Shown: positions 42,297 to 51,257, counted from the stretch's first letter. The stretch: 64,000 nt of DNA from Burkholderiales bacterium (GCA_022843925.1 JALHMS010000005.1:1-64000), one strand, 5' to 3'. Notes: generated by a model not told the origin, from the letters alone. A program made the numbers and translations.

Positions 42297-43369
42297 AGAC
42301 GCTCCGGCGCTACGTGGGCCGCCAGATCCTGGGCGCCACGGTCCTCGTGATCGTGGCGTTGCTCATGCTGTTCTCGTTCTTCGATCTCATCCAGGAGCTG
42401 GGTGATGTCGGCAAGGGGCGGTACCGGCTGTCGCTCGCGCTCCTGAAGGTGACCCTTGCCATTCCGAGCCACGTGTACGAGCTGTTTCCCGTGGCCGCCC
42501 TGCTCGGCACCCTCTTCGCCCTGGCGCAGATGGTGGCCCACTCGGAATACACGGTGATGCGGGTGTCCGGCGTGTCGGCGCGATCGATGCTGTCGATCAT
42601 CCTGCCGCTCGGGCTCTCGTTCGCCGCCTTCACGTTCGTCATCGGCGAGTTCGTCACGCCGCTCTCCGAGAACGCCGCCCAGCGTCTGCTGCTGAAGGCC
42701 ACGAACACCGGCGTGGTGGCGCAGGAGTTCCGGTCCGGGCTCTGGGTGAAGGACGACCGGAGTTTCGTGAACGTCACCCAGGTGAGCACCGATGCGGATC
42801 TCACCGGCGTGCGCATCTACGAGTTCGACGACCGGTCGCGTCTCGTGTCGATCAGTTCGGCCCTGAGCGGCGAGTTCCGGGGCAGCGATCGATGGAAGCT
42901 GAGGGATGTCTCGAAGACGGAGTTCCTGCCGGAGGGCACGCGCGCCACGCGCGAAGCGGAGGTCGACTGGCGATCGGTCCTCAACCCGGCGATCCTTTCC
43001 GTGCTGATGGTCGTGCCGGAGCGGATGTCGGTGGCCGATCTCTACAATTACATCGGGCACCTCCGCGACAACCGGCAGGCCACCGAACGCCACGAGATCG
43101 CGCTCTATTCGAAGATCACCTACCCGGTGGCCGTGATCGTGATGATGATCATCGCCCTGCCGTTCGCGTACTCCCGGTCACGGGAGGGGGGCATCAGCGC
43201 CAAGCTGTTCATCGGGATCATGCTGGGGCTCGGGTTCCACCTCGCGTCGCGCCTCTTCGGCCACCTCGGTCTGCTGAACGCTTGGCCACCGCTCTTCAGT
43301 GCGGCGTTCCCCACGGCGCTCTTCATGCTGGGCGGGTTCGGAATGCTGTGGTGGGTGGAGCGCCGCTGA
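42293..43369 (+). CDS. lptG: LPS export permease LptG
   Basis: The 358-residue protein is the partner permease of LptF in the lipopolysaccharide transporter. It begins MKTLRRYVGRQILGATVLV, with the typical basic start and first helix. It has a periplasmic domain with FVNVTQVSTDADLTGVRIYEFD, and ends in three helices (ITYPVAVIVMMIIALPFAYSR). The ATG overlaps the lptF stop by 4 bp, so translation is coupled. It converges on the RDD-protein gene with a 30-bp gap. Confidence 0.93.
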   Translation: MKTLRRYVGRQILGATVLVIVALLMLFSFFDLIQELGDVGKGRYRLSLALLKVTLAIPSHVYELFPVAALLGTLFALAQMVAHSEYTVMRVSGVSARSMLSIILPLGLSFAAFTFVIGEFVTPLSENAAQRLLLKATNTGVVAQEFRSGLWVKDDRSFVNVTQVSTDADLTGVRIYEFDDRSRLVSISSALSGEFRGSDRWKLRDVSKTEFLPEGTRATREAEVDWRSVLNPAILSVLMVVPERMSVADLYNYIGHLRDNRQATERHEIALYSKITYPVAVIVMMIIALPFAYSRSREGGISAKLFIGIMLGLGFHLASRLFGHLGLLNAWPPLFSAAFPTALFMLGGFGMLWWVERR

Positions 43370-43399
43370 CCGGGCGCAGCGCCGGGCCGATCAGGCGGG

Positions 43400-43846
43400 T
43401 CAGAACGGGGCGCGGAGGATGCGCGTACCCATCAGCCGGTCGTGCAGGAACTGGCGATCCCGATCGACGAGGGCCCAGAGGAACCCCGCACCGATGCACA
43501 GCAGGCCTGCCACGGCGAGCACGTAGCGGCCGACGGCGACCGGCAGGGTCAGCGGCTGTCCGTCGGCACGCCGCAGCCGGAGCCCCCAGGTCTTCATCGC
43601 GAGGGTCTGGCCGCTCAGGCGCCAGCAGTAGATGAAGTAGATCCCGAACACGGCGAGCAGATAGCCGCGGTAGGCGGCGAGGGTCGCTCCGCCCGCCGCA
43701 TCGCCCAGCAGCGGGACCACGACCCACGATGCGATGAACGACACGCCGAAGAGCAGCACCGATTCGTAGACGAATGCCCCGAAGCGTGGCCACAGCTGGG
43801 CGATCTGGAGTGGGGCGTCCTGCAGCGGGGCTTCCGGCGTGCTCAC
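43400..43846 (-). CDS. RDD-family membrane protein
   Basis: The 148-residue protein is an RDD domain with three to four membrane helices: WPRFGAFVYESVLLFGVSFIAS at the start (with the R-x-x-A element), a hydrophobic middle, and the C-terminal VDRDRQFLHDRLMGTRI, which contains the conserved aspartates. Function of the family is largely unknown; transport and stress roles have been proposed. The start is a GTG at 43846 that overlaps the DUF3106 stop (GTGA). It is the last gene of the sigma factor-DUF3619-DUF3106-RDD operon, so it may belong to that sigma factor's regulon. Confidence 0.82.
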   Translation of the reverse strand: MSTPEAPLQDAPLQIAQLWPRFGAFVYESVLLFGVSFIASWVVVPLLGDAAGGATLAAYRGYLLAVFGIYFIYCWRLSGQTLAMKTWGLRLRRADGQPLTLPVAVGRYVLAVAGLLCIGAGFLWALVDRDRQFLHDRLMGTRILRAPF

Positions 43847-44259
43847 TTGCGCTCCCGTGCTGCGCGCAGGGCGTCCTTCAGCGCAGACGGGAACTGTTCG
43901 TACTCCGACCACTTCTGGAGGATCTCCCGCCGCCGCTCGGGCGGGAGCTGCTGGATCTGCTTGTAGAGCTCCTTCACTTCGGCCCGCTGCGCCGGCGACA
44001 GTGCCGCCCAGTGCTTCATGCGTTGGTGGACGCGATCCTGCTGGTCTGGGGGGAGGGTTGGATACTTCCGGGCGATGGCGATCCAGCGTTCCCGACGATC
44101 CGGTTCGAGGCTGTCCCATTCCTTTGCGAGGGGCTGCAGGATCTCGCGCTGCGAGGCGGAGAGCTGGTTCCATGTCAACGCGTCGTCCGCCCGTGCGCAG
44201 GCCGGAGCGAAGACGAGAAGGGCGGCGAGCAGGGCGGTGACAAGCCCGACCCTCGCCAC
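43843..44259 (-). CDS. DUF3106 exported protein
   Basis: The 138-residue protein has an N-terminal signal peptide (residues 1-26, LVTALLAALLVFAPACARA). A charged helical domain of the DUF3106 type follows, with the repeating pattern LSASQREILQPLAKEWDSL, LPPDQQDRVHQRMKHWAALS and LPPERRREILQKWSEY. The proline-spaced helices resemble the CpxP/Spy-type periplasmic stress proteins in general style; that is inference. The GTG start at 44259 overlaps the DUF3619 stop by one base, and its stop overlaps the RDD start. The whole cluster is translationally linked. Confidence 0.8.
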   Translation of the reverse strand: MARVGLVTALLAALLVFAPACARADDALTWNQLSASQREILQPLAKEWDSLEPDRRERWIAIARKYPTLPPDQQDRVHQRMKHWAALSPAQRAEVKELYKQIQQLPPERRREILQKWSEYEQFPSALKDALRAARERK

Positions 44260-44636
44260 TACCGCTGCATGGCGGGGGTGATCCACTGCTGGAAACCTTT
44301 GTCGAGGTAGGCGTTGATCGGAAGTTCGTCGCCGAGGAGTTCCAGCTCCTCGCCGTCGTTGGCGGAGGTCCCCGCGCCCTGCCAGAGGTAGATGGTGACG
44401 AGACCCAGCAGGAGAACAGCCGCCGGCAGGAACAGCCGGTGGCGGAAGGCGCCCGTCAACGGGCCCGGCATTCGGGCGGTGCCACCCGCGGTGGCCAGGG
44501 CCGCGACGGGCTCGCGCAGATGCTCCATCGCCAGCTCGCGGCCGGCCTCGAGTCGACGCAGGACGCGCGGATCGAGGTTGTCGACGCAGGGGTCGAGGCG
44601 GCGGGCGAGCCGCTGACCCAGTTCGGTGTCGTTCAC
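44259..44636 (-). CDS. DUF3619 single-pass membrane protein
   Basis: The 125-residue protein has a soluble N-terminal part (NDTELGQRLARRLD and a helical RVLRRLEAGRELAM segment), one membrane helix (FLPAAVLLLGLVTIYLW, about 70-86) and a short periplasmic tail. This shape, and its place directly after an ECF-type sigma factor gene with a 4-bp overlap, fits an anti-sigma-like role. I infer this from context and not from a known motif. The GTG start at 44636 has an AAGGGGAA ribosome site 7 bp upstream. The family (DUF3619) is typical of Betaproteobacteria. Confidence 0.78.
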   Translation of the reverse strand: MNDTELGQRLARRLDPCVDNLDPRVLRRLEAGRELAMEHLREPVAALATAGGTARMPGPLTGAFRHRLFLPAAVLLLGLVTIYLWQGAGTSANDGEELELLGDELPINAYLDKGFQQWITPAMQR

Positions 44637-45298
44637 GGTGTGATTCCCCTTCTGCGCAGATAGGCCGCAATGGTGTGGGTGGCTCGCGAGCAGTGCGTCT
44701 TGACGCTGCCCTCCGAGCATCCCATTGCCTGCGCTGTCTCGGCCACGTCGAATTCCTCCCAGTAACGGAGCAGGAAAGCCTCTTGTTGACGCTTGGGCAG
44801 CCGCGTCACGGCATCCCCGATCAGCGCCGCGATCTGCGCACGCTCGGCCTGATCCTCCGGAGTGCCCTCGTTGTCCTCGACCCGGATCCGTTCGAGGGGA
44901 TCGCTCTCCTCGCCGTCATCGGGAGACAGCGAGGACAGCAGCGTCGTCCATAGATTCCGGACCTTCTGCCGCCGATAGTGATCACGGATTGTATTCTGAA
45001 GGATGCGGTGGAAGAGCAGCGGAAGTTCCTCGGGCGGCTTGTCCGAGTACTTCTCCGTGAGGCGCAGCATCGATTCCTGCACGAGATCGAGGGCGAGGTG
45101 CTCATCCCGCAGCGCGAACATCGCATGCCGGTAGGCGCGGCGCTCGACTTCGGCGAGAAAACGGGCGATTTCCTGCTCGGTGGCCAGGGTGCGGACCTCG
45201 TGGACTGGGCGCGCCGCCGCGGGCGGTGCAGACCTCGTGGGATGGGGCGTCGCCGTGGGATCGGCGCCACGCTTCGTGAGAGGGCCGGATGGTAGCAT
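44633..45298 (-). CDS. ECF-type RNA polymerase sigma factor
   Basis: The 221-residue product has sigma region 2 (HAMFALRDEHLALDLVQESM, LPLLFHRILQNTIRDHYRRQKVRN) and region 4 (LPKRQQEAFLLRYWEEFDVA, ETAQAMGCSEGSVKTHCSRA), with the helix-turn-helix in the second. It should direct transcription of a stress or envelope regulon and probably its own operon with DUF3619, DUF3106 and RDD genes. The start is uncertain: ATG 45298 and ATG 45337 give a disordered proline/alanine-rich extension, while conserved sequence starts near ATEQEIARFL, preceded only by a CTG (45187). The stop overlaps the DUF3619 GTG. Confidence 0.88.
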   Translation of the reverse strand: MLPSGPLTKRGADPTATPHPTRSAPPAAARPVHEVRTLATEQEIARFLAEVERRAYRHAMFALRDEHLALDLVQESMLRLTEKYSDKPPEELPLLFHRILQNTIRDHYRRQKVRNLWTTLLSSLSPDDGEESDPLERIRVEDNEGTPEDQAERAQIAALIGDAVTRLPKRQQEAFLLRYWEEFDVAETAQAMGCSEGSVKTHCSRATHTIAAYLRRRGITP

Positions 45299-45395
45299 CG
45301 GCGCATTCCCGTCCCGACGCGTCGACCGATGCATCATGCCGCCCGGGAGTGCCGATCGCCGTGCCGATCGGCGCCTGTCCCGCCGCTGTAAGGGC

Positions 45396-45401
45396 TAAAA
45401 T
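45396..45401 (+). promoter_or_regulatory. Possible -10 box of the yqgE-ruvX-pyr operon
   Basis: TAAAAT in gggctaaaatccgg lies 19 bp before the yqgE ATG. It has five of six consensus positions, but I see no good -35 hexamer, so the call is tentative. Confidence 0.35.
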
Positions 45402-45419
45402 CCGGTCCGGAGCGAACCC

Positions 45420-45980
45420 ATGCAGACCGTCGATCTCACCCATCATTTCCTCATCGCCATGCCCGGCATGGTCGATCCGAACTTCGCCCGCACGCTCACG
45501 TACATCTGCGAGCACAACGAGCAGGGAGCGCTGGGTGTCGTCGTCAACCGGCCCATCGACATGACGCTGGGCGACCTCTTCGGTCGCGTCGGTCTCTCGC
45601 TCCACGACCCGGCGCTCGCCGCGCATCCCGTGTACTTCGGCGGTCCGGTCCAGGTGGACCGGGGGTTCGTGCTGCACCGGCCGCTGGGCGAGTGGAGTTC
45701 CACGCTCGTCGTCCGCGACGGGGTCGGATTCACGACTTCCAAGGACATCCTCGAAGCGGTCGCCGCCGGCGGCGGACCCGGGAACCTGCTCGTGTCCCTC
45801 GGGTACGCCGGCTGGGCGCCGGGGCAGATCGAGGAAGAGCTGCTGCAGAACGCCTGGCTGACGGTGGCCGCCGAGGCCAGCGTGATCTTCGACCTGCCGA
45901 GCGAGGATCGTTTCGATGCCGCCATGCGCATCCTCGGCGTGAATCCGGCGAGCCTCTCCGAGGCCGCGGGTCACGCGTGA
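45420..45980 (+). CDS. yqgE: YqgE/AlgH family protein
   Basis: The 186-residue protein is a DUF179 (YqgE/AlgH) member. It opens with [38 protein letters not shown] in the classical arrangement; the later blocks are [16 protein letters not shown] and [15 protein letters not shown]. The biochemical role is unknown; AlgH was named from alginate regulation in Pseudomonas. It is the first gene of a tight series with ruvX, pyrR, pyrB and pyrC'. Its stop overlaps the ruvX GTG start (GTGA). The yqgE-ruvX pair is widely conserved. Confidence 0.92.
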   Translation: MQTVDLTHHFLIAMPGMVDPNFARTLTYICEHNEQGALGVVVNRPIDMTLGDLFGRVGLSLHDPALAAHPVYFGGPVQVDRGFVLHRPLGEWSSTLVVRDGVGFTTSKDILEAVAAGGGPGNLLVSLGYAGWAPGQIEEELLQNAWLTVAAEASVIFDLPSEDRFDAAMRILGVNPASLSEAAGHA

Positions 45981-46441
45981 CCATCGCCACCCAGGCAGCC
46001 CGCTCCCCACCCGCGACCGGCACGGTGCTCGCACTGGACTTCGGTCTTCGCCGGACAGGGGTTGCCGTGGGCGAGATGGCGCTCGGCATCGCGCATCCGC
46101 TCAAGCTCGTCGACACGCCGGATCCCGAGGTGCGCCTGTCCCGCGTCGGCGAATACGTGAAGGAGTGGCAACCTGCCTTGCTCGTGATCGGCTGGCCCGT
46201 GCGCGACGACGGCGCCGAGCATCCGATGGCCGCGGCGGTGGGAGCCTTCCAGCAGGCGCTCGAGGATCGGTTCGGTCTGCCCGTGCGTCGCGTGGACGAA
46301 CGCTTCAGTTCCCACGCGGCGAGCCAGGCCCTCGGCGAGGCCGGGGTGCGGGGGCGCCGCCAGAAGGCACACCTCGACAGCGTCGCCGCCAGCGAAATAC
46401 TTCAAGGGTTCTTCGATGCCTACACCGCCGACTCTGCCTGA
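45977..46441 (+). CDS. ruvX: Holliday junction resolvase-like RuvX/YqgF
   Basis: The 154-residue protein has the RNase H-like fold of RuvX. The first catalytic acidic residue lies in [17 protein letters not shown], and [17 protein letters not shown] is the second strand. [17 protein letters not shown] gives the conserved DERFS(T) motif, and the C-terminal [15 protein letters not shown] gives the last Asp. It is thought to process 5' ends of pre-16S rRNA and/or Holliday junctions. The start is a GTG at 45977 overlapping the yqgE stop; its end overlaps pyrR by 26 bp. The frame upstream is inside yqgE and is not used. Confidence 0.92.
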   Translation: MTIATQAARSPPATGTVLALDFGLRRTGVAVGEMALGIAHPLKLVDTPDPEVRLSRVGEYVKEWQPALLVIGWPVRDDGAEHPMAAAVGAFQQALEDRFGLPVRRVDERFSSHAASQALGEAGVRGRRQKAHLDSVAASEILQGFFDAYTADSA

Positions 46442-46937
46442 CGCAGAGCTATCGCTCGACCATCTCGTCAGCCGCATGCGAGGCGCCATCGGCGCCGACA
46501 CCGCGCTGGTGGGCATCCACACCGGAGGCGTGTGGGTCGCGGAACGCCTGCACGCCGCGCTCGGGCTTCCGACGCCGCTCGGGACCCTCGACGTGGCCTT
46601 CTACCGGGACGACTTCCGCCAGCGCGGGTTGAAGCCGGATGTCCGGCCGTCCGACCTCCCGTTCGAGATCCCGGGCCGCGACATCGTGCTCGTGGACGAC
46701 GTCCTCTACACCGGCCGCACCGTGCGTGCCGCCGTGAACCTGCTGTTCGACTACGGCCGGCCGGGCCGGGTGCGGCTCGCCGCCCTGCTCGATCGCGGCG
46801 GCCGCCAGTTGCCCATCGCGGCCGAGTGGGTCGGCGATGTCGTCGACGTGCCCGCCGACCGCGGCATGATCGTGCTCGAACGCGACGCCTCCGGCAGGCT
46901 GTCGCTCACCATGGAGGAAGCCGGTGGCGGCGCATAA
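46416..46937 (+). CDS. pyrR: Bifunctional pyr operon regulator / uracil phosphoribosyltransferase
   Basis: The 173-residue protein is a PyrR-type phosphoribosyltransferase. The PRPP-binding motif is [18 protein letters not shown], preceded by [13 protein letters not shown] and [14 protein letters not shown], both typical of PyrR. In Bacillus PyrR binds RNA and attenuates transcription. In Pseudomonas-type pyrR-pyrB-pyrC' operons its role is regulatory but less defined. It lies directly in front of pyrB with a 14-bp overlap and overlaps ruvX by 26 bp. I see no attenuator structure upstream of it, because the upstream sequence is coding. Confidence 0.92.
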   Translation: MPTPPTLPDAELSLDHLVSRMRGAIGADTALVGIHTGGVWVAERLHAALGLPTPLGTLDVAFYRDDFRQRGLKPDVRPSDLPFEIPGRDIVLVDDVLYTGRTVRAAVNLLFDYGRPGRVRLAALLDRGGRQLPIAAEWVGDVVDVPADRGMIVLERDASGRLSLTMEEAGGGA

Positions 46938-47880
46938 CCCCCAGCTGGGCCCGGACGGCGAACTGCGGCATCTGCTCTCGATCGAGGGTCTGCCGCGGGC
47001 GACGTTGATGCAGATCCTCGACACCGCCCGCTCGTTCGTCTCGGTCACCGAGCGCGAGATCAAGAAGGTCCCGCTGCTGCGCGGCAAGTCGGTGTTCAAC
47101 CTGTTCTTCGAATCGTCCACGCGCACCCGCACGACCTTCGAGATCGCGGCGAAGCGGCTTTCGGCCGACGTCGTCAATCTCAACATCGCGACCTCGTCGC
47201 AGAGCAAGGGCGAGACGCTGCTCGACACCGTCGCGAACCTCTCGGCCATGCACGCCGACATGTTCGTGGTGCGGCACGCGTCCAGCGGCGCACCGCACCT
47301 CATCGCACGGCACGTCGGCCCCGAGATCCACGTGATCAACGCCGGTGACGGCCGGCATGCGCATCCGACGCAGGGTCTGCTCGACGTATACACGATCCGC
47401 CACTACAAGACGGATTTCACCGACCTCACGGTCGCGATCGTGGGCGATCTGCTGCATTCGCGCGTGGCGCGCTCCGAGATCCATGCACTCACGACCCTCG
47501 GGGTCCCGGAGGTCCGGGTGGTCGGGCCGCGCACGCTGATGCCGCCCGACATCGAGAAGCTCGGGGTGCGCGTCTTTCACGACATGCGCGAGGGCTTGCG
47601 GGGGGTGGACGTGGTGATGATGCTGCGCCTGCAGAACGAGCGCATGAGCGGTGCGCTCCTGCCTTCGTCGCAGGAGTACTTCCGCAGCTACGGGCTCACA
47701 CCCGCGCGGCTCGCACTGGCGAAGCCGGACGCCATCGTGATGCACCCGGGGCCGATGAACCGCGGGGTCGAGATCGACTCCGCGGTGGCCGACGGGCCGC
47801 AGTCGGTGATCCTGCCGCAGGTGACCTTCGGCATCGCGGTCCGCATGGCCGTGATGGCCATCCTCGCCGGGAACGGGTGA
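46924..47880 (+). CDS. pyrB: Aspartate carbamoyltransferase catalytic subunit
   Basis: The 318-residue enzyme catalyses the first committed step of pyrimidine synthesis, carbamoyl phosphate plus aspartate. The carbamoyl-phosphate motif [19 protein letters not shown] (containing STRTR) and the second-loop [13 protein letters not shown] are intact. [14 protein letters not shown] holds further active-site residues. The GTG start at 46924 overlaps pyrR by 14 bp. The N-terminus ([20 protein letters not shown]) is longer than in E. coli PyrB, as in the class of aspartate transcarbamoylases that associate with a dihydroorotase-like subunit. That subunit's gene follows after 4 bp, and there is no pyrI. 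Confidence 0.96.
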   Translation: MAAHNPQLGPDGELRHLLSIEGLPRATLMQILDTARSFVSVTEREIKKVPLLRGKSVFNLFFESSTRTRTTFEIAAKRLSADVVNLNIATSSQSKGETLLDTVANLSAMHADMFVVRHASSGAPHLIARHVGPEIHVINAGDGRHAHPTQGLLDVYTIRHYKTDFTDLTVAIVGDLLHSRVARSEIHALTTLGVPEVRVVGPRTLMPPDIEKLGVRVFHDMREGLRGVDVVMMLRLQNERMSGALLPSSQEYFRSYGLTPARLALAKPDAIVMHPGPMNRGVEIDSAVADGPQSVILPQVTFGIAVRMAVMAILAGNG

Positions 47881-47884
47881 CGCC

Positions 47885-49165
47885 ATGAAACTGCATATCC
47901 GATCCGGTCGCCTGGTCGACCCGACGCTCGGCACCGACGCCATGGCGGACCTCTTCATCGCCGATGGCCTGATCGCCGCCGTGGGCGCCCCGCCGCCGGG
48001 ATTCGTCGCCGACCGCGTCATCGAGGCGGCCGGCCAGGTCGTCTGCCCGGGCCTCGTGGATCTCTCGGTGCGCCTGCGTGAACCGGGCTTCGAGTTCCGC
48101 GCAACGCTCGACAGCGAACTCGCGGCCGCCGTCTCGGGCGGCATCACCCGCATCGTCTGCCCGCCGGACACCGACCCGCCGCTCGACGAGCCCGGGCTCG
48201 TCGAGATGTTGACCCGGCGTGCGTCCAGTCTTGCGCTCGCCCGCGTCCATCCGCTCGGGGCCCTGACCCACGGACTCGGCGGCGACCGCCTCACAGGCAT
48301 GGTCGAGCTGTCGGAGGCCGGCTGCGTCGGCTTCTCGCAGGGCGATGCCCCCCTTCCCGACCAGCAGGTGCTCATGCGGGCGATGGCCTACGCGTCCACC
48401 TTCGATCTGCCCGTCTGGCTGCGTCCGCAGGAGGAAAGCCTGGCGCGCGGCGGCGTCGCGCACGACGGCGAGGTCGCGACGCGGCTGGGCCTGCCCGGCA
48501 TCCCCGCCGTCGCGGAGACGGTGGCCCTGGCGGGCATCCTCCTACTCGCGCGGGCCACGGGCGTGCGGGTGCACATCTGCCGGCTGTCCACCGCCGAAGG
48601 CGTCGATATGGTCCGGCGCGCGCGGTCGGACGGCATGCGGATCACGTGCGACGTGTCCGCCCTGCACGTGCATCTGAGCGAAATGGACATCGGCTATTTC
48701 GATGCGCGATGCCGCCTGACGCCGCCCCTGCGCAGCGGACGGGACCGCGCGGCCCTCGCCCGTGGGCTGCAGGACGGCACGATCGATGCCATGTGCTCCG
48801 ACCACACGCCCGTGGACGACGACGGCAAGCAGGTCCCATTCGCCGAGGCCGCAAACGGTGCGACCGGCGTCGAGACGCTGCTCTCCCTGGCGCTGCGAGC
48901 AGGCGACGACGGCAGCCTCGCGCAGGCGCTCGCGCCGGTGACCACCGGCCCGAGCCGCGCGCTGGGGTTGCCGGCGCCGACGCTGGCGCCGGGCGCCACC
49001 GCAGACCTGTGCATCTTCGATCCGGAGCTCTGGTGGAAACCCTCGCTGGCCGCGCTGGTCAGTTCGGGCAAGAGCACGCCGTTCGCCGACTACGAACTGC
49101 GCGGACGGACCGTCCACACCATCATCGACGGCCGTCCGGTGTTCGACGCCGGCACGCGCGCCTGA
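47885..49165 (+). CDS. Non-catalytic dihydroorotase-like subunit PyrC'
   Basis: The 426-residue protein is homologous to dihydroorotases but has lost key metal ligands. The motif DxHVHLREPG reads DLSVRLREPG, so Ser61 and Arg63 replace the two histidines. The segment that should carry the carboxylated lysine reads GCVGFSQGDA, and PVWLRPQEES lacks the usual ligand histidine. The late SDHTPVDDDGK block is preserved. In Pseudomonas such an inactive dihydroorotase (PyrC') is needed to assemble active aspartate transcarbamoylase; the same is likely here because it follows pyrB by 4 bp. A separate active PyrC must then lie elsewhere. Alternatively it could be annotated simply as dihydroorotase. Confidence 0.9.
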   Translation: MKLHIRSGRLVDPTLGTDAMADLFIADGLIAAVGAPPPGFVADRVIEAAGQVVCPGLVDLSVRLREPGFEFRATLDSELAAAVSGGITRIVCPPDTDPPLDEPGLVEMLTRRASSLALARVHPLGALTHGLGGDRLTGMVELSEAGCVGFSQGDAPLPDQQVLMRAMAYASTFDLPVWLRPQEESLARGGVAHDGEVATRLGLPGIPAVAETVALAGILLLARATGVRVHICRLSTAEGVDMVRRARSDGMRITCDVSALHVHLSEMDIGYFDARCRLTPPLRSGRDRAALARGLQDGTIDAMCSDHTPVDDDGKQVPFAEAANGATGVETLLSLALRAGDDGSLAQALAPVTTGPSRALGLPAPTLAPGATADLCIFDPELWWKPSLAALVSSGKSTPFADYELRGRTVHTIIDGRPVFDAGTRA

Positions 49166-49226
49166 CACCCAACGCCGACCCCCAACCCTGACACGCCAAC
49201 CCACCTCTTCCCGGAAACGCCACCCG

Positions 49227-51257
49227 ATGAATCCCCTGCTCGATTTCTCCGGCCTGCCGCGGTTCGCGGAATTCCAGCCGGCGTTCGTGACGCCCGCCGT
49301 CGATCAATTGCTCGCCGAGAACCGTGCCCTCGTGGCGCGCATCGCCGCGGACGCCGCCGAGCCCGACTGGGACGGCTTCGCCCAGCCGCTCGACGACGCG
49401 AACGAGCGCCTGTACCGCGCCTGGGGGCAGGTCTCCCACATGAATGCGGTCATGAACAGCCCGGCGCTGCGCGAGGTCTACAACGCGAACCTGCCGAAGA
49501 TCTCGCAGTACGGCACCGAGATCTCGCAGCACGAGGGTCTGTACCGCAAGTACCGCGCGCTGCGGTCGGGTCCGGTGTTCGAGACGCTCTCACCCACCCG
49601 GCAGCGGATCGTCGAGAACCGGTTGCGGGATTTCCGGCTGGGCGGCGCGGAACTCTCCGACGATCGCAAGGCGCGCTTCAAGGCCGTGGCCGAGCGGCTC
49701 GCCGAGCTGTCCTCGAAGTTCAGCGACAACGTCCTCGACGCGACGAACGCCTTCGCCCACTACGTCGAGGCGGAGCCCGAGTTGCGCGGACTGCCGGCCG
49801 ACGTGATCTCCGCCGCGCGGTCCGCCGCGGAGGCCGACGGGAAGACGGGGTGGAAGTTCACGCTGCACATGCCCTCGTATCTTCCGGTGCTGCAGTACGC
49901 AGAGCACCGGCCGCTGCGCGAAGTGCTCTACCGCGCGTACGCCACGCGGGCATCCGAATTCGGTCCCGCCGATCTGGACAACACCGGCCCGATGGCCGAG
50001 ATCCTCGCGCTCCGCCGCGAGGAGGCTTCGCTCCTCGGTTACGCCAACTTCGCGGAACTGTCGCTCGTGCCGAAGATGGCCGAGACGCCGGCGCAGGTCA
50101 TCGCCTTCCTGCGCGACATCGCGGGTCGCGCCAGGCCGTTCGCGGAGCGCGATCTCGTCGACCTGCAGGCCTTCGCCCGGGACCAGCTCGGGCTGGAGAA
50201 GATGGAGCCGTGGGACATCACGTGGGCGAGCGAGAAGCTGCGCGGCGCGCGATACAGCTTCTCGGAGCAGGAGGTGAAGCAGTACTTCCCCGAGCAGCGG
50301 GTCATCGACGGCATGTTCAAGGTGGTCGAGACCCTCTTCGGCCTCGTGATCGAGACCGAGGACGCTACGGTGTGGCATCCGGACGTGCGCTTCCATCGCA
50401 TCACCGATCGCAACGGCCAGGTGGTCGGTCGGTTCTACATGGATCTCTACGCGCGGAGTTCCAAGCGCGGCGGGGCATGGATGGACGACGCCATGGGGCG
50501 CCGTCGCATCCCGTCCGGCATCCAGACACCGGTGGCCTACCTCAACTGCAATTTCTCGGGTCCGGTCGACGGCAAGCCGGCCCTCTTCACCCACGACGAG
50601 GTGATCACGCTCTTCCACGAGTTCGGCCATGGCCTGCATCATCTGCTGACGCGCGTGGAGGATCTCCCCGTATCCGGCATCAACGGTGTCGAGTGGGATG
50701 CCGTCGAACTGCCGAGCCAGTTCATGGAGAACTTCTGCTGGGAGTGGGACGTCCTGCGCCACATGACCGCGCACGTGGAAACCGGGGAACCGCTGCCGCG
50801 CGCGCTCTACGACCGCATGGTCGCCGCCCGCAATTTCCAGAGCGGCATGCAGACCGTCCGCCAGCTCGAGTTCGCGCTCTTCGACATGCGCGTCCACAGC
50901 GATTTCGAGCCGGGCGGCAAGCAGGGCGTCATGGACCTGCTGGCCGAGGTCCGTCGGGAGGTCGCGGTGGTCATCCCGCCGCCGTTCAACCGGTTCCCCC
51001 ACAGCTTCTCGCACATCTTCGCGGGGGGATACGGGGCGGGCTACTACAGCTACAAGTGGGCCGAGGTGCTCTCTGCCGACGCGTACAGCCTGTTCGAGGA
51101 GCGCGGTGTACTCGACGCGGCCACCGGCCGGCGGTTCCGCGAGGAGATCCTGGGCACCGGTGGCAGCCGTCCCGCGATGGAATCGTTCGTCGCATTCCGC
51201 GGCCGCGAACCGTCCATCGACGCGCTCCTGCGGCACAATGGGATGGTCGCTGCCTGA
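49227..51257 (+). CDS. prlC: Oligopeptidase A (M3 metallopeptidase)
   Basis: The 676-residue cytoplasmic zinc peptidase belongs to the thimet/oligopeptidase A group. The zinc motif HEFGHGLHH lies in TLFHEFGHGLHHLL near residue 467, and the third-ligand glutamate region is VEWDAVELPSQFMENF. The C-terminal substrate-binding block is FAGGYGAGYYSYKWAEVLSA. It cleaves short peptides, including signal-peptide fragments. N-terminal MNPLLDFSGLPRFAEF matches the family, so the ATG at 49227 is secure. It lies 61 bp after pyrC' and may be transcribed separately. A DUF4124-glutaredoxin gene follows. Confidence 0.95.
   Translation: MNPLLDFSGLPRFAEFQPAFVTPAVDQLLAENRALVARIAADAAEPDWDGFAQPLDDANERLYRAWGQVSHMNAVMNSPALREVYNANLPKISQYGTEISQHEGLYRKYRALRSGPVFETLSPTRQRIVENRLRDFRLGGAELSDDRKARFKAVAERLAELSSKFSDNVLDATNAFAHYVEAEPELRGLPADVISAARSAAEADGKTGWKFTLHMPSYLPVLQYAEHRPLREVLYRAYATRASEFGPADLDNTGPMAEILALRREEASLLGYANFAELSLVPKMAETPAQVIAFLRDIAGRARPFAERDLVDLQAFARDQLGLEKMEPWDITWASEKLRGARYSFSEQEVKQYFPEQRVIDGMFKVVETLFGLVIETEDATVWHPDVRFHRITDRNGQVVGRFYMDLYARSSKRGGAWMDDAMGRRRIPSGIQTPVAYLNCNFSGPVDGKPALFTHDEVITLFHEFGHGLHHLLTRVEDLPVSGINGVEWDAVELPSQFMENFCWEWDVLRHMTAHVETGEPLPRALYDRMVAARNFQSGMQTVRQLEFALFDMRVHSDFEPGGKQGVMDLLAEVRREVAVVIPPPFNRFPHSFSHIFAGGYGAGYYSYKWAEVLSADAYSLFEERGVLDAATGRRFREEILGTGGSRPAMESFVAFRGREPSIDALLRHNGMVAA

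Noticed and set aside
47885-49165. Active dihydroorotase
   Set aside because: The HxH metal ligands, the bridging lysine and a later histidine are all replaced.
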